Source: Diaphorobacter ruginosibacter (GTDB lineage: Bacteria > Pseudomonadota > Gammaproteobacteria > Burkholderiales > Burkholderiaceae_C). Taken from it: DNA of 64,000 nucleotides. Each line of letters opens with the position of its first letter. Position 1 is the stretch's first letter. The notes beneath the pieces are model-generated. The model saw only the letters and a program-made list of their open reading frames with translations. It ran no database searches and had not been told where the DNA came from. Below, piece by piece: positions 20,721 through 26,239 of this stretch. The translations under genes and the position numbers were made by a program. The stretch is from assembly GCF_014395975.1 (NCBI RefSeq), contig NZ_CP060714.1, positions 1 to 64,000 of the forward strand, given 5' to 3'.

Positions 20721-22085
20721 TTAAACGGCCTCCCTGATCCAGCCCAAACAAAGCCATATAGCCGTCAGCGCCCACACATAAGCCATGATCGCGCGACCAG
20801 TATCGACAACCTCACATTGCTTTTCATAGGCCACACCACCAGGGAGAGGTATGGGCGTGCAAGACGCCAACGGAGGCGCTGAAAAGAGCACATTCATGGA
20901 ATCGAAAATTCCACCACCAGATTCCTTCATCTGATCGCGATTAGCCTCAATATCGGCCTTCCACTTATCCAGACCTTTGCCACCATCACCCTTGTACTCC
21001 TTGGGCGTACCTGTCTCATCGATCTTGCAAGGCGGTTGCCCCGGCGCACCGCACGCAGCTTGCTCTTTACCCTCACCCGGCTTGTTCGTCGTGCCGTCTG
21101 GCTTGGTTCCCCCACCAGCCGCGCCCCCAGGGCCACCAGCACTACCGCCTGTGCCAGTACTAGGCGTGCGCCCTGCACCGTCAGTACCAGACCCCTCCCC
21201 CTCACTCGGCTTATTGCCCGCGGGAGGGTTGCCCTTATCTGAGCCGTTGTTGTTCGGCTTGTTTGGATCGGTAGATGGCACCGGCTTTTGCGCGTTACCA
21301 AAGCACCCCTTGACACCATTGACCTCACCGACATAACCCGGGCACGGTGGGTCTTTCGAGTCATCAGGCGTGAGCAAATCAGGCGCTACCTCACTGTCAG
21401 AAGTGCTGCAGCTTTCCCCGCTGTAATGACCTCTGAAATCAGTACTGACCCGGTACATGCCATTGTTACCGGGCGTTTGCGATACCCACCCTTTGCAGTC
21501 CGCACACGGCTCATTGGCGTCAATGTCTTGCTTACAACCACTGGTGCCACCCGGCGTGCTAGGACTGCAAACACTGAACTGACCGCCCGAAGGAAGCTGG
21601 TTAGTTACAACCCAGGACTCGGAAGGGTCACCAACGCTGGGCGTACGCTTCCATCCCGATGTGATATTCACAATGTCGAACGTACCGGCCTTGCCGCCAC
21701 ACTCCGCAGACTGGTTGGATTTACACTGCCCGCCCTGCTCTGAATAGCCAGACTTGCACACACACTCGCCGCCAACGCTTTCCGAATTTTCAGGGCAGAC
21801 TTGGGCGGTGCTGCATGGGACATTCATCAAATTGATATCCCGGCCATCCTTGTTCTGAGCCATGATTTGACAGAAGCCTGAAGCCGAAATGCCGTAGAAG
21901 CGGTAAGCAACACTCTCCCCGGACGGTGGCTCATTTGCTGCGGCGTCTGCGCATGCAGACTCTTTCGACATACCAGTACCGTAACGGCACACATAGCCTT
22001 GGCCTGGAGGCACCGAGGCTATGGCTGAATGACCAAGGACCACCAGCATGACGGCCAGCAGCCAACGCCAATAAACAATTCGCAT
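20721..22085 (-). CDS. pIII-like minor coat/adsorption protein
   Basis: A 454-residue secreted protein with a signal peptide (residues 1-23), cysteine-rich N-terminal domains, long Gly/Pro/Ser/Thr-rich linkers (about residues 265-345) and a C-terminal membrane anchor (VWALTAIWLCLGW). This is the layout of filamentous-phage pIII: receptor-binding domains, flexible linkers, virion-anchoring tail. The N-terminal part (CVCKSGYSEQGGQC) has an EGF-like cysteine pattern. Receptor unknown; pilus binding is usual for the family. Confidence 0.87.
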   Translation of the reverse strand: MRIVYWRWLLAVMLVVLGHSAIASVPPGQGYVCRYGTGMSKESACADAAANEPPSGESVAYRFYGISASGFCQIMAQNKDGRDINLMNVPCSTAQVCPENSESVGGECVCKSGYSEQGGQCKSNQSAECGGKAGTFDIVNITSGWKRTPSVGDPSESWVVTNQLPSGGQFSVCSPSTPGGTSGCKQDIDANEPCADCKGWVSQTPGNNGMYRVSTDFRGHYSGESCSTSDSEVAPDLLTPDDSKDPPCPGYVGEVNGVKGCFGNAQKPVPSTDPNKPNNNGSDKGNPPAGNKPSEGEGSGTDGAGRTPSTGTGGSAGGPGGAAGGGTKPDGTTNKPGEGKEQAACGAPGQPPCKIDETGTPKEYKGDGGKGLDKWKADIEANRDQMKESGGGIFDSMNVLFSAPPLASCTPIPLPGGVAYEKQCEVVDTGRAIMAYVWALTAIWLCLGWIREAV

Positions 22086-22142
22086 AACGACTCCTCAAAC
22101 TGCCTTACACATGCCCCGAAAGGAGGCATGGCGTAAAGCCGC

Positions 22143-22382
22143 TTAGGCAGCGGACTTGCCGCGCTTGATCCACTTGATGCCAATCATGATGCCGGTCGCA
22201 ACGACAGCCAGAGCAAAAAGCGGAGTGGCGTAGCTGCTGGCCTCGCCCTTGAGCGCCTCGAGAGAAGCGGCAGCACTCGGAATCGTTTCCTGCGCCATGA
22301 CGCCAGCAGACAGAGCCAGAGCACCAACGGCGGCAGCAGCCTTAGAACCGTACTTGACCATCACATTACGAGTTGTGTTCAT
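22143..22382 (-). CDS. Major coat protein (pVIII-like) precursor
   Basis: A 79-residue precursor. A positively charged leader with hydrophobic core ends in VMA (residue 30), so leader peptidase should release a mature coat of about 49 residues: an acidic amphipathic N-terminus (QETIPSAAASLEALKGEA), one membrane helix (YATPLFALAVVATGIMIGI) and a basic C-terminus (KWIKRGKSAA) that would line the DNA. GGAGG sits five bases before the ATG. The two hairpins upstream probably set its transcript boundaries. Confidence 0.9.
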   Translation of the reverse strand: MNTTRNVMVKYGSKAAAAVGALALSAGVMAQETIPSAAASLEALKGEASSYATPLFALAVVATGIMIGIKWIKRGKSAA

Positions 22383-22400
22383 AGAACCTCCGAAAAGTTG

Positions 22401-22421
22401 AAAAAAAGGTGCAACTGCACC
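22401..22421 (-). terminator. Terminator-like hairpin directly before the coat gene
   Basis: Read leftward: GGTGCA-GT-TGCACC (22421-22408) followed by seven T (22407-22401). The T-tract ends about 20 bp before the coat ATG, leaving room only for its ribosome site. It would end transcripts from the replication genes, unless it acts as an attenuator or as part of a packaging signal. Confidence 0.65.
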
Positions 22422-22423
22422 GG

Positions 22424-22480
22424 CAAGCGTTGCGCCCCTGCGGGGCACGCTACGCATACCCCGCAGGGGCGCAACGCTTG
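22424..22480. repeat. Perfect 22-bp inverted repeat (long hairpin) upstream of the coat gene
   Basis: Arms 22424-22445 and 22459-22480 are perfectly complementary over 22 bp, with a 13-nt loop (CACGCTACGCATA). The stem is very GC-rich. Position between the small-peptide genes and the coat gene, and its strength, suggest a packaging signal or replication-origin hairpin in the single-stranded genome. A plain terminator would not need such a stem, and a separate one lies next to it. Confidence 0.8.
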
Positions 22481-22497
22481 ACGCTAAAGTCGCTTCA

Positions 22498-22596
22498 CTA
22501 CGCGGCGCGAAAGGCCATCCGCACCATTCGCACCTTGAAGCCAATGACGTAACCAACGGCCCATGCCGCCATGAAATAGACAAGACTCGCGGCCAT
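22498..22596 (-). CDS. 32-residue membrane peptide (pVII/pIX-like)
   Basis: The product is a single hydrophobic helix (SLVYFMAAWAVGYVIGF) followed by a basic tail (KVRMVRMAFRAA). The ATG overlaps the TGA of the preceding small gene (TGATG), which supports translation. Size and charge pattern fit the tiny tip proteins pVII/pIX of filamentous phages, which have no conserved sequence. A second in-frame ATG lies two codons earlier. Confidence 0.6.
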   Translation of the reverse strand: MAASLVYFMAAWAVGYVIGFKVRMVRMAFRAA

Positions 22597-22760
22597 CAGC
22601 ATCCCGCCTTCAAACAGCCTTCAGGCTGGGCAGGCAGTACCGACAGCACCGCAGGTGCCGGGATCGGCACGGACCAGGGGTTTTTCCAACCCACATAGAT
22701 CCTGAACACCCCATAACACACAGCTAGAAAAATCACCCACACGGCCATTCGTTGAGCCAT
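22596..22760 (-). CDS. 54-residue single-helix membrane protein of the phage
   Basis: The product begins MAQRMAVWVIFLAVCYGVF and has a hydrophobic helix at about residues 5-22, then a Pro-rich tail ending GCLKAGC. A GGGGGTG ribosome-site candidate lies six bases upstream. Its stop overlaps the start of the 32-residue gene. It shares about 140 bp with the 81-residue reading frame in another frame, so one of the two may be spurious; the coupling favours this one. Confidence 0.55.
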   Translation of the reverse strand: MAQRMAVWVIFLAVCYGVFRIYVGWKNPWSVPIPAPAVLSVLPAQPEGCLKAGC

Positions 22761-22866
22761 AAGACACCCCCACTGAGACACCGACCGCAAGGCCAGCTAG
22801 AAAAGAACAAAAAACGATGGTTGCCAGCAGGGCCAAAGCACCCGCATAGCGTCGAAAAAAGGTCAT
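22621..22866 (-). CDS. 81-residue phage membrane protein
   Basis: One hydrophobic segment at about residues 8-35 (ALALLATIVFCSFLAGLAVG) after a basic start (MTFFRRY), then a tail with four cysteines. Its ATG overlaps the stop of the 34-residue gene (ATGA). No family recognised. The second half overlaps the 54-residue gene, so the C-terminal half is less certain. Confidence 0.5.
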   Translation of the reverse strand: MTFFRRYAGALALLATIVFCSFLAGLAVGVSVGVSYGSTNGRVGDFSSCVLWGVQDLCGLEKPLVRADPGTCGAVGTACPA

Positions 22867-22967
22867 CCAGCAGCGCCCCCACCGGCCAGATAGCCCAGGC
22901 CAAACATGACGGCGACAAGGCCGCTCGTCAGGATTTCAGAGAAGTACTGCAACTGGTCGGGCGTCAT
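22863..22967 (-). CDS. 34-residue membrane peptide (pVII/pIX-like)
   Basis: A short acidic start (MTPDQLQYFSEI) precedes one glycine-rich helix (LVAVMFGLGYLAGGGAAG). The ATG overlaps the Rep stop and the TGA overlaps the next ATG, both as ATGA, so the gene is coupled on both sides. The location after Rep and before the coat gene fits a small virion tip protein. Confidence 0.65.
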   Translation of the reverse strand: MTPDQLQYFSEILTSGLVAVMFGLGYLAGGGAAG

Positions 22968-23944
22968 TGCGCATCCTTGATTTCAGGGAGCCAGGAAAAC
23001 GGACCGCATGGTTCGATCCTTCGCGGGCCTCGCCGCACGCGGATAAAGCTATGAAAACCGCCGCCCGTTGGTGCGAAGTCAGAGAGCAAAAGCTCTCCTG
23101 TCTCAGCATTGACGTAACCGCCTCCCGGCGCAGGTCTAAAGCGGTCTTGCACCGAAGCATTAGCCTGCACATACGAAGGCCAAAGTACCCAACGGCGGCA
23201 AGCACGGCCAGTTTCAGACAGGCCTCCACAGCCATGAATTCGAGCGCCATGCGGAAATCCTCCAATCGTTTTTTGGCCCACCTTGCTGACGTACTTCATC
23301 AGGTACGCGACCGGGCAATAGGCCTTGTCCCTTCGGGTCATGCCATGCGGCCACATAGGAGGCTCCCAGAGCTTCAAACCGGCCCGGTCTTTACGTGACC
23401 ATGGGCGATCCCCTTTCGGCGGCGTAAGGCCCCCTTCCAGCCACACAACGATGTGGTAATGAATGACGCCTCGGTCCTGCAATTCAGCAACCCATGCATA
23501 GCGCACTGTCTTGCTGCCGGTCTTGGCGTAGTGCCACTTGCGCAGTGCGTCGAGGTATCGGCTGATGTGCTCAGGCTTCCACGCGCGGTTATCGCCGCGG
23601 TAGGTCAGCGTCTGCATCCACATCTGCTGCTTTAAGCTGCCCGCGTTGTGCAGGGCCTTGGAAGCCACGCCCAGCGATTTGCGCAGGCGCGTGATGCGGC
23701 TTTGGATTGGATCGATGGTGATGACGTTATCGGTCCATGCCAAAGCCACCTGATCTTTGCCGGTGTAGGTCTCACCGCCAACGATCAGAGACGATCCACT
23801 TGCAGTCCTGCAAGTTGTTGATACTGAGACAAGCCCGGCAGCGCTGCGCGCTGCCTGCTCAGCTGCACGCGCCTGCTGACGTGCGAACAGCAATGCACCC
23901 ATGCTCTGCATGCGTGCCTCGTTCTTGGCCTGAAGCGCGCTCAT
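22964..23944 (-). CDS. Rolling-circle replication initiator (pII-like HUH endonuclease)
   Basis: A 326-residue Rep. The metal-binding HUH motif is IHYHIVVW (His162, His164) and the catalytic-tyrosine helix is AYLMKYVSK (Tyr214/Tyr218), giving the order expected of phage and plasmid rolling-circle initiators. It nicks the double-stranded phage form to start plus-strand synthesis. The start at 23944 overlaps the preceding stop (ATGA) and is preferred to an ATG seven codons earlier. Its own stop overlaps the 34-residue gene. Confidence 0.88.
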   Translation of the reverse strand: MSALQAKNEARMQSMGALLFARQQARAAEQAARSAAGLVSVSTTCRTASGSSLIVGGETYTGKDQVALAWTDNVITIDPIQSRITRLRKSLGVASKALHNAGSLKQQMWMQTLTYRGDNRAWKPEHISRYLDALRKWHYAKTGSKTVRYAWVAELQDRGVIHYHIVVWLEGGLTPPKGDRPWSRKDRAGLKLWEPPMWPHGMTRRDKAYCPVAYLMKYVSKVGQKTIGGFPHGARIHGCGGLSETGRACRRWVLWPSYVQANASVQDRFRPAPGGGYVNAETGELLLSDFAPTGGGFHSFIRVRRGPRRIEPCGPFSWLPEIKDAQ

Positions 23945-24462
23945 GCCAACTCCAACGGACGGCACTGATGTGCCAGGTCAACCAGCCATTGCGCAAAGGC
24001 CGCAGGAGTGCGTTCACGCTCCGCACGACCCATACGTTCGACCGTGCAGGTCGCAGCGACCTCACCAGGTTCGATAGCTGGCACCGGGCCGACGATGTAG
24101 AGACACGTCTTTTTCTGGGCACGATGACCGAACCAGCTCTGCATTACCGGCACCAAAACGCCGCCATGCTGATCGCGAACACCGAACGTGCCGCAGCCTG
24201 ATACGCCCCACAACTTGGAACTGAATGGATGTTCCAGAACACCGCCAAAGCGGCGCACCATAGCCATAGACCACAGCGCCAGCTCGCGCTCACCGTCCCG
24301 CGGCTTTGCAAAGTGCGAGAGCTGGCCCCACGCTCTACACGGTGGATGGAAGATGCCAGGTACACCACCCGGCCAGGTCAAGGCATCGCGATCAATGTCG
24401 TAGCAGTCACAGCCGAGCGCCGCATAGTGGTTGTCCGCACGGACGAAAAGAGCAGCGACCAT
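23941..24462 (-). CDS. Phage protein with C5-methyltransferase-like PPC and LEHP motifs
   Basis: A 173-residue cytoplasmic protein. HPPCRAWGQ (near residue 40) resembles catalytic motif IV (PPC) of cytosine-C5 methyltransferases. About 35 residues on, GGVLEHPFSSKLW sits where motif VI (ENV) would be, keeping the glutamate. The SAM-binding motif and the target-recognition domain are not recognisable and the protein is half the usual length. It may be a reduced relative with another activity. It is coupled on both sides by start/stop overlaps (TGATG upstream, ATGA with rep). Confidence 0.5.
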   Translation of the reverse strand: MVAALFVRADNHYAALGCDCYDIDRDALTWPGGVPGIFHPPCRAWGQLSHFAKPRDGERELALWSMAMVRRFGGVLEHPFSSKLWGVSGCGTFGVRDQHGGVLVPVMQSWFGHRAQKKTCLYIVGPVPAIEPGEVAATCTVERMGRAERERTPAAFAQWLVDLAHQCRPLELA

Positions 24463-24656
24463 CAGAGGCCCTCCCCGCTCACAGGCATGCCGCCTCGCGT
24501 GTACGTGAAATCGACGGTGGTCTCTTCGCCTTCCATGCGGAAATGCGCAGACACACCGTCGATCAATGAGAGCTCTTGTTGACGCTGCTCCATGAACAGC
24601 GCCAGGAGCGCGTCATGGGCAGCAGCGAGCCGCGCATCGTGCATGGCTTGAGCCAT
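24462..24656 (-). CDS. Hypothetical 64-residue phage protein
   Basis: Not recognised. A helical, glutamine-rich first half (DALLALFMEQRQQELSLI) is followed by a short beta-like part ending in a GGMPVSGEGL tail. It lies two bases after the ssDNA-binding protein stop, and its own stop overlaps the next ATG, so it is a real member of the early operon. Confidence 0.7.
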   Translation of the reverse strand: MAQAMHDARLAAAHDALLALFMEQRQQELSLIDGVSAHFRMEGEETTVDFTYTRGGMPVSGEGL

Positions 24657-24658
24657 GG

Positions 24659-24976
24659 TCAGCCCTTGACGTCAGCAGCTGCGGGGGCGGACTTGATCGC
24701 GCGCAAACGCGGCGACATGGCAATGTCACCGTTGCGGCTCACATAGACCGATTCAGGCGCGAGGGTGTACTCGCCGATTGGGTAGTAGAGCGCCGCACCT
24801 TCGGAGTTGGTGGGCAGGATGATTTCGACCTTCGTGGGGTACGGCTCAGGGTTGCCGTTCTTGTCCACGAGGTGGAAATAGACGTTCTGGAAATTGAGGC
24901 TGTAGGGCTTGCCAGATTGCTTGGAGGTGCCGCTTTGGTTGCGGACGTCGGTCGACTTTACCGATACCTTAATCAT
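24659..24976 (-). CDS. Single-stranded DNA-binding protein (pV/G5P-like)
   Basis: A 105-residue protein resembling the helix-destabilising proteins of Pf3- and Ralstonia-type filamentous phages. It coats newly made single strands and moves them from replication to packaging. Short beta strands dominate (KVSVKSTDVRNQSG, NVYFHLVDK, KVEIILPT) with a flexible Ala-rich tail. The start at 24976 follows AGGAG six bases upstream; the longer reading frame to 25030 has no ribosome site. It is the first gene of the leftward early operon. Confidence 0.8.
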   Translation of the reverse strand: MIKVSVKSTDVRNQSGTSKQSGKPYSLNFQNVYFHLVDKNGNPEPYPTKVEIILPTNSEGAALYYPIGEYTLAPESVYVSRNGDIAMSPRLRAIKSAPAAADVKG

Positions 24977-25066
24977 GATTTCTCCTAGACTGTGCGACGT
25001 TGCACACGTTGACCCTGCACGCAAGGCCAACGTTTGAAACGTCAGGCCAATGCAGAGGGAGAAGAA
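24977..25066. promoter_or_regulatory. Divergent phage control region
   Basis: This gap separates the leftward early operon from the rightward membrane-protein gene. It contains GTGCGACGTTGCAC (near-palindrome) and ACGTTT-G-AAACGT (perfect 6-1-6 palindrome), both plausible operators for divergent promoters. No -10/-35 pair stands out. Confidence 0.4.
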
Positions 25067-25345
25067 ATGGATTTAAGCCAGTACTCCAAAGTGATGGAGC
25101 AGATAGAGCAAATGTGGATGCGCGCGCTGATCGTCGATCTGTGCATTAGCGTGATCGCGTTCATCGTGGTTTGTTGGGTTGCGTACTCGATCACGCGCGC
25201 CGCCGTTCGTGATGGCATACGCGATGCGCTTCCGCGCTTTCCAGTCGCAAACAACAAAGGAGCGCCACCAGATGGATTCAGGTGGGAGCTTGTAAAAGAC
25301 GACGCACCCAAAGCACAGATGCCAGATATGCGCGCTGAAAAGTAA
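25067..25345 (+). CDS. Phage membrane protein of unknown function
   Basis: A 92-residue protein transcribed away from the structural genes: an amphipathic start (DLSQYSKVMEQIEQMWMRAL), one membrane helix at about residues 22-42 (IVDLCISVIAFIVVCWVAYS), then a charged cytoplasmic tail. The start at 25067 has GGAG about ten bases upstream. No family recognised. Its position beside the regulator suggests a lysogeny, immunity or superinfection role, which is speculation. Confidence 0.65.
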   Translation: MDLSQYSKVMEQIEQMWMRALIVDLCISVIAFIVVCWVAYSITRAAVRDGIRDALPRFPVANNKGAPPDGFRWELVKDDAPKAQMPDMRAEK

Positions 25346-25361
25346 CTGATTTTCATAAGAA

Positions 25362-25378
25362 ATTCTTAGCCTAAGAAT
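25362..25378. promoter_or_regulatory. 17-bp palindromic operator upstream of the phage regulator
   Basis: ATTCTTAG-C-CTAAGAAT is a perfect 8-1-8 palindrome. A further half-site CCTAAGA occurs at 25422-25428, just before the regulator start. A possible promoter between them has -35 TTGTTT (25383-25388) and extended -10 TGCTAAAAC (25405-25413), with a long 19-bp spacer. Autoregulation by the adjacent gene is the simplest reading. Confidence 0.6.
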
Positions 25379-25437
25379 CTCTTTGTTTATTCGCCAGCGA
25401 AAAATGCTAAAACCCACTTATCCTAAGAGGTACTCAG

Positions 25438-25701
25438 ATGCAAAAAACCATGGAACTTTGGGCAAAAGCGCAAGAAATTAAGAGCCCTGCGCAATGGGCG
25501 CGCGAGTTCAACGTAACCCCGGAGGCGTTTTACGTAGCAAAACGACAAGGACGGCTAAGCCCAATCCTGGCGGGAAACGTTGCTATTGAATTAGGAGAGA
25601 ACCCAGAGCATTGGATGGCGATTGCCGCTCTGGAAGCAGAAAAAGAAAGCCCGCTCGTAGCAAGACTACAGCGGGCTGTCAACTCATGGCGGAGGCTGTG
25701 A
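25438..25701 (+). CDS. Small phage regulator (Cro/DUF3693-like), crossing attR
   Basis: An 87-residue protein with a short helix-turn-helix-like part (PAQWAREFNVTPEAFYVAKRQGRLSP) and the tail pattern IELGENPEHWMAIAALEAEKESP seen in small regulators of Vibrio, Ralstonia and Xanthomonas filamentous phages. The final codons lie at the right phage end. With TGAGG as the recombination core, the TGA stop is phage DNA. With the other register, the circular phage would encode a longer tail. It probably binds the palindrome upstream. Confidence 0.7.
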   Translation: MQKTMELWAKAQEIKSPAQWAREFNVTPEAFYVAKRQGRLSPILAGNVAIELGENPEHWMAIAALEAEKESPLVARLQRAVNSWRRL

Positions 25702-26239
25702 GGAACGACCATTGCGCACCGAGCACCTGCACCGTCTCGCCGCGGCCGCTGGCCGGCAGCCAGCCCAGGGAGACGCTGAAGGCCATGATAAGCATGAGGC
25801 CCACCCAGAACGTGGGCAGCGAGAAGCCCACGATGCTGCCGGCCATGATGGACTTGGCGAACCAGCTGTCAGGGTAGAGGCCCGCGTAGAGCCCGAGCGG
25901 CACGCCGAGCAGCGTCGCCAGGATCAGCGCCGCGATGGCCAGCTCCAGCGTGGCGGGCAGGCGCTGCAGGATCAGCTCGATCGCGGGCACGTTGTAGACG
26001 AAGCTCGTGCCGAGGTTGCCGTGCAGCGCGCCGTTCACGAACGCCAGGTACTGGCGCCACAGGGGCTGGTCCAGTCCGAGTTCGGCGATGATGCGCGCGC
26101 GTTCGATCTGGTCCACGTCCTGGCCGATCAGGATGTCCACCGGGTTGCCGATGGCATGCAGGCCGACGAAGACGATCACCGTCATCAGCAGCACCACGAG
26201 GACCGCCTGGGCGAGGCGTCGCAGCAGCCAGCCGGTCAT
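25679..26239 (-). pseudogene. N-terminal fragment of DppB-type permease, cut off by prophage
   Basis: 186 residues carrying the first membrane helix (RLAQAVLVVLLMTVIVFVGL), the periplasmic region and the next three or so helices up to GETVQVLGAQWSFLT. The frame then runs into phage DNA and stops after a few foreign residues (ASAMS or fewer host-derived). The start overlaps the monooxygenase stop (ATGA). It lacks the EAA loop that contacts the ATPase and cannot work alone. The C-terminal half is at 17930-18343. Confidence 0.92.
25690..25703. other. attR: right prophage-host junction
   Basis: Candidate shared cores with attL are CG at 25690-25691, GTG at 25698-25700 and TGAGG at 25699-25703. 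The first two correspond to a 7,335-bp phage unit, the last to 7,350 bp. All restore the permease frame. TGAGG contains the regulator stop codon and places it 34 bp before the left-end terminator in the circle. Confidence 0.6.

Larger units (their letters stand above)
18349..25703. mobile_element. Complete filamentous prophage (Inoviridae-like) inside a permease gene
   Basis: About 7.33-7.35 kb of lower-GC DNA with the full module set of a filamentous phage: ssDNA-binding protein, Rep, small membrane peptides, major coat, pIII-like, pVI-like, Zot-type assembly genes, plus a serine recombinase next to the left end. All structural and replication genes run leftward; a membrane protein and a small regulator run rightward at the right end. 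Host permease halves flank it. The limits given are the two TGAGG copies; the exact crossover is discussed at the att features. Confidence 0.92.

Noticed and set aside
22383..22583. N-terminal extension of the coat protein to 146 residues
   Set aside because: It would translate the hairpins; the ATG at 22382 has a good ribosome site and a proper leader peptide.
18350..25696. GAGGC direct repeat (18350-18354 and 25692-25696) as attachment core
   Set aside because: Joining the host flanks at this repeat puts the permease halves out of frame, unlike the other short identities.
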